Part shown: positions 50,975 to 59,955 of the stretch, piece after piece
Numbering within the stretch: position 1 is the stretch's first letter
Layout of the letters: each line of letters opens with the position of its first letter
Source of the DNA: Bacillus sp. J33
GTDB taxonomy: Bacteria; Bacillota; Bacilli; Bacillales; Cytobacillaceae
Direction: 5' to 3'
NCBI RefSeq assembly: GCF_000518885.1
Contig: NZ_JAEL01000010.1
Span: forward strand, 1 to 64,000
DNA: 64,000 nucleotides
Notes under the pieces: generated by a model
What the model saw: only the letters and a program-made list of their open reading frames with translations
Databases searched by the model: none
Told to the model about the DNA's origin: nothing
Translations under genes and position numbers: made by a program

Positions 50975-51382
50975 ATGATTAAACTGGGTACGGAACAACA
51001 GGTTACCTCCAATCTCACACTTAAAGAGAAAGCAGTTTCTTTTTTGCAGCTCGCAGCATCAGGGAAAGTTCGTGAAGCATACCGGCGATATATTGGTCCT
51101 GATTTTATTCACCATAATCCCTTTTTCCATGGCGATGCCGATTCACTTATGGTTGCGATGGAAGAGAATGCAGCCCAAAACCCTAACAAATTGCTTGAGA
51201 TCAAACTCGCTATCCAAGAGAATGAAACCGTTGCCGTTCACTCCCATGTTAAGCAGAATCCCGGGGATCTTGGAGGAGCAGTCGTACATATCTTTCGGTT
51301 TCAAGATGGCCAAATCGTTGAACTGTGGGATATAGGGCAGCCTATACCAGAGGATTCTTCTAATGAGAATGGGATGTTTTAA
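50975..51382 (+). CDS. SnoaL-like/NTF2-fold protein
   Basis: 135 residues. A cone-shaped NTF2-like fold is suggested by KAVSFLQLAASGKVREAYRRYIGPDFIHHNP at the start, IQENETVAVHSHVKQNP in the middle, and VHIFRFQDGQIVELWDIGQPIP at the end. The HHNPFF and HSHV segments match the predicted SnoaL-like aldol-condensation family. The start is uncertain: the ATG at 50975 has AAAGG only 1-5 nt upstream. The substrate is unknown and it has no operon partner. Confidence 0.78.
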   Translation: MIKLGTEQQVTSNLTLKEKAVSFLQLAASGKVREAYRRYIGPDFIHHNPFFHGDADSLMVAMEENAAQNPNKLLEIKLAIQENETVAVHSHVKQNPGDLGGAVVHIFRFQDGQIVELWDIGQPIPEDSSNENGMF

Positions 51383-51813
51383 AGTTCTTAAATAAGCCTG
51401 CTGGTGCAAGATTAATGAGAACCCAAATGTAAAAGAGGTGCCTGTTCCTCAGTGTCAGGCATCATACTCTATTTGTATTGCGAAAGAAAAGCACAAGATC
51501 GTTTTGTATAACAACATGGCCGTTTACAATTACAGTATCAAAGCCGATGTTAATTGCCGCGGCTGTTCAAATGTTGCCTGGTCGATAATAAAGAAATTTT
51601 TATTACATTTTTGAAGATTTCCTTTGTAAAAAAATTATCTATAACCGCCTATCATTTTTATAATAATGTTCATTAGTAGCTTTACTTTAAAAGCCAGATT
51701 CTTATTATAAAATAATGTTAACAGTCTTCAAATTCCTTCTCTCAATAAAAGGTGCCTTTCCGTATTATCACTAACACTATAATGCAGCCGGAGTCAGGCA
51801 CCTAATTCCTGTC
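51383..51813. other. Intergenic region with GGTGCCTGA-type repeats and a gene fragment
   Basis: 431 nt. It holds a hairpin at about 51437-51462 (TGCCTG/CAGGCA) behind the SnoaL-like gene and a second pair AGGTGCCT/AGGCACCT at about 51752-51802 behind the SLC13 gene. These short TCAGGCACC motifs recur at about 62792 and are common between Bacillus genes. A minus-strand stretch at 51468-51560 encodes GFDTVIVNGHVVIQNDLV, which looks like a piece of an amidohydrolase. Confidence 0.45.
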
Positions 51814-53271
51814 CTACTGGTATAAACTCATTCCTGTCCACTGCCAATAAGTACAATAGAAAACAACAGCAATCGCAATGTAAACCGGCATAAGAATGGC
51901 ACTTAACTTAGCCAAAACGGCTGCATCATAACTTAAATCCCCATCCTCATAAAAGAGAAGCAGTGCTTTAGAACTGACAGGAAAAGTAATGCAATAATTC
52001 ATCCCGATCAAACTTAAAAAGACTGCTGCAGAAGGACTCATCCCAGCTGACTGGCTAAAAAGAATGATCCCTGGAATCAGAACAATTGCCCTTGTTGTAT
52101 GGGAAGTAATGTATAAATGGCTCGTTCCAGTGATCAGCAAAATTCCCAGTGCCATAATCCAGCCCGGAGCCTCGCTGAACAAAAAGAGAAAACCCGTTAA
52201 TTTTCCTTCCAGCCATTGAACAATACCATTTTCAACCATGATTTTCCCAAGTGCCGTTGCTGCTGCAACGAACAGAATAAGATTCCACGATACTGATTTA
52301 ATCCCCTGCTTCCAGCTGATGACACCGATGTTGGGAAGCGTTATAATGATTGCTCCAAGGATTGCTATAAAAGCAAGATCATAGCCATGGATGCTTTCAG
52401 TCATCCATCCTGCGATAAGGAAGGCAACCATTAATAAAGTTTTTATCTCCACCCTGGTTAACGGTTTTTTTTCCTGGATGTTTGGTTCAGCATGCCCGTT
52501 GGCTGATTCTTTTGATTCCACTTCTCGTCCCATCATCCAGTTTATAACCAAAACAGATAGTATTGTAACCGCTAGAGCAAACGGCATGCCCCACACAAGC
52601 CATTTTAAATAGGAGATGGATTGGCCTGCAGCAGTCTCTAAAAGGCCAATTCCAATGATATGAGATCCGGCTCCAATCAAAGCCGCAGATGTACTCATTA
52701 ATATGACGATTGGCACAGTGATTGCAAGAACCCTTTTCTCTCGTGCAGATAGCCTGCTCCCAACATGCAGGATGAGGGGTCGTGCCATTGCGGCACGGCC
52801 GGAAGTGGAAGGGATAAAAAAAGCTGTAGCGAAAATAAATGACATAATCCCTAAGTTCATTCTTCCCGCAGTCCGGCTTTTTCTTAATATAAATTCAATG
52901 AATCGAGCAGCTAAACCTGATTGTGTAACAGCCTCTCCGATTATAAATGCCCCTACCATCAGCCATACGACTTCTTCCGAGAGAGAATTGTATAAAAACT
53001 CCTGGCTTCCGCCCTTCATTAAAACGATGAAGACAACCAGGGCCACTGCCACATATCCAGCTGGAAATTTCGTTGTGACCCAAAGTGTCATTGCGGAGAG
53101 AAAAGCAAATACCGATAACTTTGCCTTGTAGTCCAGCCCATTCAAGAACAAAATCACTAGTAAAAAGAATACATGTACCAGGATAATGGCAAACGTCCGC
53201 GTTGAAATCAGATCAATTAGTTTCAAAAAGTGATGTTCGCTATGCTTATGTTTTTCTATTCTTGTCTGCAT
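51814..53271 (-). CDS. SLC13/DASS-family permease
   Basis: 485 residues, about 11-12 membrane segments. The family's SNT/STS-type loops appear as FIPSTSGRAAMARPL in the first half and LLITGTSHLYITSHTTRAIVLIPG in the second. It is an Na+-coupled carrier for dicarboxylates or similar anions in most characterised members. It starts 1 nt after the glycerate kinase stop codon, so it probably imports the kinase's substrate (glycerate, or a tartronate/tartrate-type precursor). The N-terminal 25 residues are charged and cytoplasmic. Confidence 0.87.
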   Translation of the reverse strand: MQTRIEKHKHSEHHFLKLIDLISTRTFAIILVHVFFLLVILFLNGLDYKAKLSVFAFLSAMTLWVTTKFPAGYVAVALVVFIVLMKGGSQEFLYNSLSEEVVWLMVGAFIIGEAVTQSGLAARFIEFILRKSRTAGRMNLGIMSFIFATAFFIPSTSGRAAMARPLILHVGSRLSAREKRVLAITVPIVILMSTSAALIGAGSHIIGIGLLETAAGQSISYLKWLVWGMPFALAVTILSVLVINWMMGREVESKESANGHAEPNIQEKKPLTRVEIKTLLMVAFLIAGWMTESIHGYDLAFIAILGAIIITLPNIGVISWKQGIKSVSWNLILFVAAATALGKIMVENGIVQWLEGKLTGFLFLFSEAPGWIMALGILLITGTSHLYITSHTTRAIVLIPGIILFSQSAGMSPSAAVFLSLIGMNYCITFPVSSKALLLFYEDGDLSYDAAVLAKLSAILMPVYIAIAVVFYCTYWQWTGMSLYQ

Positions 53272-53272
53272 A

Positions 53273-54454
53273 TCAGACTACCCTTTCATTGACCCGGTCT
53301 CTTCTGGCAATTTTCAGCCCAATGGCTATTTGTCTCATGACAGATTCTGTGCTGTCTTCAATCCACTCAGGAGCATAGAGAATGGCTTTCTCAAGTGAAG
53401 TCGGCTTTTGAATGATACTTAAGAAAGCATCAATGCCGGCTTCATAATTTAATGCAGCTCCTTTACCAATCGTTCCGGTAATGGCTATAACGGGAATCCC
53501 ATATTTTTTTGCAATCCTGGCCACTTCTGTCGGTATTTTTCCATGGGGAGTCTGGAAATCGATACTTCCTTCTGCCGTCAGCACAATGTCAGCGGCTGCA
53601 ATTTTTTCTTCTATGTTAATATATTGCCTAATAAGACTGAAGCGCGGATGAAGAGATGCACCTGCAAAAGCAATCAAACCTGCTCCGAGCCCACCTGAAG
53701 CCCCGCTCCCCGGCAATAGCCTTACATCCATCGCGAAGGTATTCTCTATTAAGCTAGCATAATGTTCAATTGCATCAGATAATATGCCCACCTGTTCCCA
53801 GGTGGCACCCTTTTGTGGTCCAAATACTTTGGCCACGCCCCTTTCACCGCATAAAACATTCTCCCAGTTGCAGGCTACATCAATTGCGACATTTCTAATA
53901 CGCCTGTCGATACCAGAAGCATCAATTTGCTTAACCTTCAGCAAATCAGCTCCGCCATTTATATCAAGAATTTCCCCATTGATATTCAAAAACTTAACTC
54001 CAAGTGCCTGTCCCATTCCAGCTCCTCCATCTGAAGTTCCAGAGTCGCCGCATCCGATTAAAATCCGATCTGCTCGATGGTCCAGTGCAGCAAGAATCAA
54101 CTCGCCCACTCCGTAAGTAGTTGTTAATAAAGGGTTGCGTTCCTGAAATGGAACATGCTTCAGCCCTGCCACAGCTGCCATCTCAATAACAGCAGTCCGG
54201 TCCCCATTTTCTTCAAATAGGCCAAAATGGGTATGTATTATTTTGCCAACAGGCCCGGTAGCTTCCCTGTAAATTAATTCCCCGCCTTTTAATCGAGTAA
54301 TGGTTTTGGCAAACCCTTCACCCCCATCAATCATAGGTAACACTTCAATTTCTGCTGACTCATTATATCGCATCGCTCCCCTTGCCATCGCCAAAGCAAC
54401 ATCCTCCGCATCCATGCATTCTTTAAACCCCGATGGTACAATTACAATCTTCAT
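53273..54454 (-). CDS. glxK: Glycerate kinase (GlxK/GarK family)
   Basis: 393 residues of the type-1 glycerate kinase family. It starts MKIVIVPSGFKECMDAEDVALAMARG, has DGGEGFAKTI, the GCGDSGTSDGGAGMGQALG motif and PGSGASGGLGAGLIAF, and ends with LTAEGSIDFQTPHGKIPTEVA. It phosphorylates D-glycerate with ATP, giving 2-phosphoglycerate in the better studied members, and feeds lower glycolysis. It is in a two-gene operon with the SLC13 permease. No dehydratase or tartronate-semialdehyde reductase gene is nearby, so glycerate itself is the likely imported substrate. Confidence 0.93.
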   Translation of the reverse strand: MKIVIVPSGFKECMDAEDVALAMARGAMRYNESAEIEVLPMIDGGEGFAKTITRLKGGELIYREATGPVGKIIHTHFGLFEENGDRTAVIEMAAVAGLKHVPFQERNPLLTTTYGVGELILAALDHRADRILIGCGDSGTSDGGAGMGQALGVKFLNINGEILDINGGADLLKVKQIDASGIDRRIRNVAIDVACNWENVLCGERGVAKVFGPQKGATWEQVGILSDAIEHYASLIENTFAMDVRLLPGSGASGGLGAGLIAFAGASLHPRFSLIRQYINIEEKIAAADIVLTAEGSIDFQTPHGKIPTEVARIAKKYGIPVIAITGTIGKGAALNYEAGIDAFLSIIQKPTSLEKAILYAPEWIEDSTESVMRQIAIGLKIARRDRVNERVV

Positions 54455-54645
54455 TTTGTTTTCCCCCTAACATATATGTACTTGTAATGTACCTCCCAAA
54501 AACTAGAATTCTCTGAAAAATAGATTAGAAATTGATTAGAAAGGAGGAAAAAGCTTCATGGCTGCAATTCCCCTCTGTCTTTCTTACTTTCACCTATTTT
54601 CCGGGTGCTTTCACTTTTTACAAATCCCGGCTAATCTAAAATAAC

Positions 54646-54679
54646 CAAAAAAGGCGATAGCTAATTCGCTAACGCCTTT
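54646..54679 (-). terminator. Terminator of the Wadjet operon
   Basis: AAAGGCG / CGCCTTT with inner TAGC/GCTA (54650-54661 with 54668-54679), followed on the minus strand by TTTTTTGG. It lies 92 nt beyond jetC, in the 316-nt gap that also carries the glycerate kinase promoter (54455-54640, no clear elements seen). Confidence 0.85.
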
Positions 54680-54770
54680 ACTATTATATTCTTATCTCGC
54701 CCCGCAATGGAGTATCCCAATATAGAAAGTGAAATATTTATAAAACCATCAACATTATCATTCTGCTATA

Positions 54771-57700
54771 TTACTGAACAACCTCTTCCCCCTGATAAAT
54801 CCGAAACGCCGGAACAATCGTATCCGACACAATCTCTTTCCCTTTTTCCCGAATGAAGTCCAATTTATAATACGCGTCGAATCTCTGGCTGATTTCGGTT
54901 TTCACCAATTCAGGCGGAGTGACAACGATGAATTGGAATTTCAGTTTATCGGCTACGGCGAAGATTGGGTCAAGCACATGGGCAGATGCCGCTTGTCCGA
55001 ACGGATTATCACAGACTAACGGAACCCAGCTTTGGTCAGTTTCGCTCTTAACGGATAGGAGCATCATCATCATGACCATGCGGGCGGATAGTTTTTGGCC
55101 GCCGCTGCCATCGGATTTGGTTTTTGAACCCTGGTTGATCGTCTGCCAGGTTGAATAATGCTCGCCCTGCGGCTTACCATACATGAAGGCATTGTCTGTA
55201 CGCATGTTATAAACCAGGAGCTCGGGGTAACGATTCCTGAGAGCAACAAACAAAATCTGCTCATCACTGATGAGCTGTTTGATTTCCTGATCCAGCTCCA
55301 GATTATTGTCATCAATTATCTCAAATCGCTTCGTAATTTTGCTAATGGCCGAAACGAAATGCTGTTTCAGTAAAGGTTCAACATCTTCCGCCTTTTTAGG
55401 CAGGATGTCTTCTTTAAGCTGAACGAGCGGGAAAGATCCCCTTTCATTCTTAAGCTTCATTTTCGCAATCATGGAACGAATCGCCTCTGAAATGCTCATC
55501 ACCTTTATGCTCGCACGGCTGGCCCAGAAATTTTGCGCTTTCTCTGCCCGTTCCTTGTCGCGTTCCAATTGCTCTAAGCCGCTCTGCGAAAAGCGCTTCA
55601 TGTTTTGGACCACACTTTGAATATGCGTATAATGCCTTGTATCCATGTGATCGAGGGTGGTTAAGACTTCGTTTTTAAAGCGAATCTCCCAGTCCTTGCC
55701 TTCAATATTAAGCTTTAAATTGCGCAGGGATTGTTCAATTTTCGCGTGCTTCTCCTGGCCTTCATCCTGAATATCCTGATGTTCCTCACTCCAGGAGATA
55801 ATGCTTTGCCTTCCCTGACTTTTGATTTTCTCGACATCTTCTTCCGTAAAGGCAGCCGCTTCCTCTTTCAGAATAACGGATAGTGTTAACAGATCACCTT
55901 CAAAACCAGCAATGTTTTGTTCGGTTTCTTTTTTGCGCTCTTCCGCTTGCTTTATTTCTGCTTTGGTCTGTTTGGTCTGGTCAGTGATTTCAACCGTCTT
56001 GACTTCCAGGTCAAGCTCTTCCCATTCTTCAGGCTGTTTGTCATGCCTGTCCACTTTCTTTGCTGCCTTTTTACGCTGATCCATCGCATGCTTTAAAGAC
56101 GTTTCTGCAACGGTTACAGCCTTTTCCTGTCCGCGTTCCTCTTTTTCTGCTGCCTTCGTTTCCTTAGCGGCAGTCTGTACCATATTTTCCAAGATGCTCA
56201 TCGGTTCATCCGGTTCTGAAGTTTCCTTCCACTCTTCGTTAAGAGCATGAAGCTTTTTCTCCAGCTTCTTTTGCTGCTTCTGTTCCGATTCTCTTGTCGC
56301 TTGAATCGCAAGCAACTCACTGGCTTGTTCTTCTTTCGATTTTTGAAGCTGCTTCAATTCATCGATGCTTCCGTTGATCTCTTCCAGCATATGGGAAGAT
56401 AAACGCGGGACCTCTTCAGAAGCTTCAGCCTTCACTGCTGCTGGGAAAGCTGCACTTTCAATAAAAAAGCTAATCTCCTTAATATTTTGCTCGGTTGATA
56501 GCTTCCATTCCAAATACGTTTGGCTCCACTTTTCCTGCAGGTCAATGATCGTTTGGTGCTCGCTGGCAATCTCCTGCTGAGCGGCAGTGAATGCATCCTT
56601 TTGCTTCTCTTTTTCCTGCTTCACCCGTTTATTTTCCTGATGCAGCGACTTTTCACGGTCAAATTTCTCAAGCGTTTCCACATCTTTTAATAGTTTTTCA
56701 ACCTTTTCTTTTGTCTTCTCCAGCTGTTCTCTGAGTCCCAGCTGCAGTTCTTTTTCTTTTTGCTCCTGCACGATGATTGCCTGTAATTCAGTCTTCTTGG
56801 CAATCATCGCTTCCTGCTCCTGATTCAATGCCCGATTGATATCACTGGCCAGTTCATTGGCCAGGAAGCGGTCGATTTCTTTTAAAATTTGGCGCAGGCC
56901 TGTTTCTGTTTTTTCTAATTCTGCAAGTGTATCTTTCTTTTCTTCTATTTGTTTTGCAATCTTAATTTTCCAGTTCGTGAACTGATTTTTATCCGTCAGC
57001 AGCTCCTTCTCCGTGCCGGTAATCATTACAAAGGAACTCTGCTGATTTTCGCTCGTCATTTCCTCCCGCATAAAAATTGGAACCGGGCTCTTAAACATTC
57101 TTCTCGCAAGGACCTGCTTATTGATTTTTTCCCATTGCGGCCTGCTGACGACTAACCCATATGGAAGGAGCGGATGCGCAAGCATAAGGTTCGCCATTTC
57201 CTCCGGTCTTAAGGATTGAAGAAATTGGGACCCGTAAAACACATCGATCCCTGTCTTCTCATCAATCCATTCCTTCAGTTCCTTCACATCATTGTTCGCA
57301 ATCCAGAAGTGCTCATCATTCAAGGCATAATCCAGCTGCGCTTCCCAAAGCTCTTTTTTAATTTCTTCCCCCTGCTCCCGATTCTGAATGAGGAGCTCTT
57401 CCACTTGCAGGGCATACTTTGATAAAAGCGCGTTCGTGAACTGCTCCGTGACTTCATCCAATAGCCCATGCAATTTATCAGCTAGCTTCGCTTCTCTTCC
57501 ATGCTGCTCTTCACTTTTGACCTTTAACGCTTCACATTTTTCCTCAGAAAACTGAATGGATTGAGCGAGCGTACCATGTGCAGATGCAAGCTGATTCTGC
57601 TTTTCATTTGATTGTTTATCTTTTGCCTGCAAATTTTCCATACTCTCTTTTTTGATATCAATTTGCTTTGACAAATTCTCGATAAACCCCTCTAAATCAT

Positions 57701-59231
57701 AGGTTAAGCGATCCCCGAATTCTTTGATGAGCTTTTCTTCTTTCGACTCGAATTCATGAATCTGCGTATATAAAAAGTCAATTTCTGTATGAAGCTGGGC
57801 GATTTCTTTTGTCTTTTGTTTATCCTGCTTCGAGAGATCATTCGCTTTTTTCTTCAGGAACTTTTGATATCCCGCATACTGTTTAACCGCTTCTTCAATG
57901 GCCGCAGAAGACTTCTCCCATTGCCGTGCCGCTTCTTTTTTAACTTCTTCCATTCTTTGATTCACTTGCTCTAAACCGCTGTTTTGCTCTAGCTTAGCAA
58001 TCTGCTGGGAAAGTGCGCGAATGCTTTGTTCCCCTTCATGCCATTCTTTCAATAACAGCTGAAATGCCAGCTCGTCTTTTCGCTCCTGCTTTGCCTTCAC
58101 AGCTTCCTGCAGGATCGTATGCTTCTTCTGTTCTTCCTCTAATTTTTTCTCCCAATCCATCACTTCCCGATGGGCTTTTGCATACTCGAGGTTATCTTTC
58201 TGAAAGCGCAGATCCACTTGCTTGCTTGATAAATTTTCGATTTCCTTTTCCAGCTCAAGCAGGATTTCTTCTTCTGTTTTTTTCAAATGCTCCAAAGCCC
58301 CAAGCAGCTGTCTTCCAACCTTGATGCTGTTCTCAACAATTTCTTTTTGCTCAACACCCTTTGCCAGACTTTCTTCAAAAGGAAGAATATCTTCCAGGAA
58401 CTCCTTATGAGCCTGCTCTCTTTTCAGCAGAACGGGCAGATCCTTCGCGATACTTGCCTGACTCTTAAAAATCTCCACCAGATCGTTCTTTTGGTGCTCT
58501 GTCCGATGCAGAACCTGACTGACAGTAGGGATAATTCGCTTCTTAAACAGGGAATGATCATCCTCAGCACCTTCAAAAAACTTTCCAACTCCGCCTTCAT
58601 CTTTATTAATATCTTTCATAATATCCCAGTCTTTGCGGTTAATGCCATATGTATCAAGGATGCGGTAGTGCTTCTTTGTATCCCGGTAAACATCATACCC
58701 ATTCCATTTTAAATAATCTTTCAGGCCTTCCGTATCAGCGGCTTCCCCATCTTCATAGAGCGGAATATGATCAAGCGATGCTTCTTCTTTCCGTTCAAAC
58801 TCCCTTGTATAAAACGTAATATTCGGGATAATTTTCGCTTCCTGTTCCAGCGTTTTGCTTTCTCCGCTTTCCTCGTTCATGGAAATCCGCTGTTCAGCTG
58901 AAAACATTCCGCCTGTCACTAAGTGTCTGCGGTCAGCACCATCCAGCTCCCATTGAATGAGAACATGAAAGGTATAAGGAATGAATTGCTCTTTATTATT
59001 AAAAAAGAATTGCTGATAATAGCGGTTATTCTGTTTTCCCCAAGCCGTTCCTGGCTTGAGAATCTGGAAGATGGTTTGCAGGAAAACCCCTTTCCCGCCT
59101 CCATTCATCATGGAAATGAGGCCGTTTGTGGATGTCTCCTCGTTATGGAAGTTAAACGTAGTGTCCTTATACTGTTTTTGCATGCCATCATATTTCAGGC
59201 CGGCAATTCTAATTCGATGGATTTTCGGCAT
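54771..59231 (-). CDS. jetC: Wadjet SMC-like ATPase JetC
   Basis: A 1486-residue MukB/SMC-like ATPase. It has an N-terminal P-loop region at 36-50, long coiled coils (about 265-600 and 750-1180) and a hinge-like globular insert (about 640-745). The ABC-type head ends the protein with signature GSGGQKLS, Walker B WVPLVCDNPFG and VVTPPEL. The P-loop reads NGGGKG: the usual Ser/Thr after Lys is Gly (residue 48). It should assemble with JetA and JetB into a loop-extruding complex that recognises small circular DNA, which JetD then cleaves, giving protection from plasmids. Its ATG (GAGGAGG upstream) overlaps jetB by 23 nt. Confidence 0.9.
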   Translation of the reverse strand: MPKIHRIRIAGLKYDGMQKQYKDTTFNFHNEETSTNGLISMMNGGGKGVFLQTIFQILKPGTAWGKQNNRYYQQFFFNNKEQFIPYTFHVLIQWELDGADRRHLVTGGMFSAEQRISMNEESGESKTLEQEAKIIPNITFYTREFERKEEASLDHIPLYEDGEAADTEGLKDYLKWNGYDVYRDTKKHYRILDTYGINRKDWDIMKDINKDEGGVGKFFEGAEDDHSLFKKRIIPTVSQVLHRTEHQKNDLVEIFKSQASIAKDLPVLLKREQAHKEFLEDILPFEESLAKGVEQKEIVENSIKVGRQLLGALEHLKKTEEEILLELEKEIENLSSKQVDLRFQKDNLEYAKAHREVMDWEKKLEEEQKKHTILQEAVKAKQERKDELAFQLLLKEWHEGEQSIRALSQQIAKLEQNSGLEQVNQRMEEVKKEAARQWEKSSAAIEEAVKQYAGYQKFLKKKANDLSKQDKQKTKEIAQLHTEIDFLYTQIHEFESKEEKLIKEFGDRLTYDLEGFIENLSKQIDIKKESMENLQAKDKQSNEKQNQLASAHGTLAQSIQFSEEKCEALKVKSEEQHGREAKLADKLHGLLDEVTEQFTNALLSKYALQVEELLIQNREQGEEIKKELWEAQLDYALNDEHFWIANNDVKELKEWIDEKTGIDVFYGSQFLQSLRPEEMANLMLAHPLLPYGLVVSRPQWEKINKQVLARRMFKSPVPIFMREEMTSENQQSSFVMITGTEKELLTDKNQFTNWKIKIAKQIEEKKDTLAELEKTETGLRQILKEIDRFLANELASDINRALNQEQEAMIAKKTELQAIIVQEQKEKELQLGLREQLEKTKEKVEKLLKDVETLEKFDREKSLHQENKRVKQEKEKQKDAFTAAQQEIASEHQTIIDLQEKWSQTYLEWKLSTEQNIKEISFFIESAAFPAAVKAEASEEVPRLSSHMLEEINGSIDELKQLQKSKEEQASELLAIQATRESEQKQQKKLEKKLHALNEEWKETSEPDEPMSILENMVQTAAKETKAAEKEERGQEKAVTVAETSLKHAMDQRKKAAKKVDRHDKQPEEWEELDLEVKTVEITDQTKQTKAEIKQAEERKKETEQNIAGFEGDLLTLSVILKEEAAAFTEEDVEKIKSQGRQSIISWSEEHQDIQDEGQEKHAKIEQSLRNLKLNIEGKDWEIRFKNEVLTTLDHMDTRHYTHIQSVVQNMKRFSQSGLEQLERDKERAEKAQNFWASRASIKVMSISEAIRSMIAKMKLKNERGSFPLVQLKEDILPKKAEDVEPLLKQHFVSAISKITKRFEIIDDNNLELDQEIKQLISDEQILFVALRNRYPELLVYNMRTDNAFMYGKPQGEHYSTWQTINQGSKTKSDGSGGQKLSARMVMMMMLLSVKSETDQSWVPLVCDNPFGQAASAHVLDPIFAVADKLKFQFIVVTPPELVKTEISQRFDAYYKLDFIREKGKEIVSDTIVPAFRIYQGEEVVQ

Positions 59232-59955
59232 GCTTAACCTCCTCAGTCTTCATTAATTCCTTGAACATTCCATAGCGGTCATAATCATGATACAGGTATT
59301 CAATCCGCTCAAAAAGCTCCTGCTTCGGAATCGCTTTTGGGATATCCTCCCTATCCAGGATCACAATCAGACCCTCTGTTTCCAATAATCGCATGGCACT
59401 TGCTATCAAACCGATACGAGTCCGGCGATTGGCTTTCTTAGCTCCGTAGTCCTCCGTGTCGACCTCCATGTATTTCCAGGTTGTCACTACATCCTTCATA
59501 TCAATTTTTTCATCTTCTCCGAAGGCTGGGTTTGCTTTAAGAATGGCATCCCAGTTCATGATGACATCATTGACTTGCCGTTCCAATGCATAGTAGCTGA
59601 TTCCCTCTCGCTTCGTACGTATTTTAGCAGCCTGGTTACGGTCGATGCTTGCTAAAAAAGCCATAATGACAACACTAATCAGATGAAAGTGTTTCTTCGT
59701 TTCAATTTGCTTATGCTTCTCTTTCATATGAGTAAAATTCGTAGCAAAGACGGAGCCGGTCGGCTGCACAATCAACTGAATCCGTTTTGGCGATTCAATG
59801 ATATAGGTGCCAGATTCGTCTGCCAGTAAAAGAACCGTCTGTCTCACTTCAGGATCAAAATACGTCTGGAAATGTTCGCTGTTTTCGTCGATGACTTTTT
59901 CTTTTAATAGAGTAAAATAGACAGCTGATGCTTTTTTGATTGTTTCTGCACTCAT
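59209..59955 (-). CDS. jetB: Wadjet kite subunit JetB (MukE-like)
   Basis: 248 residues from the ATG at 59955, which shares its A with the jetA stop codon (TGATG) and has GGAGG 7 nt upstream; an adjacent ATG one codon earlier is also possible. It is a tandem winged-helix protein: helical N-terminus, then RTRIGLIASAMRLLETEGLIVIL winged helix and a C-terminal ELFERIEYLYHDYDRYGMFKELM. Position between jetA and jetC and size fit the MukE-like kite subunit. In Wadjet complexes it binds the JetA kleisin and DNA. Confidence 0.85.
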   Translation of the reverse strand: MSAETIKKASAVYFTLLKEKVIDENSEHFQTYFDPEVRQTVLLLADESGTYIIESPKRIQLIVQPTGSVFATNFTHMKEKHKQIETKKHFHLISVVIMAFLASIDRNQAAKIRTKREGISYYALERQVNDVIMNWDAILKANPAFGEDEKIDMKDVVTTWKYMEVDTEDYGAKKANRRTRIGLIASAMRLLETEGLIVILDREDIPKAIPKQELFERIEYLYHDYDRYGMFKELMKTEEVKHAENPSN

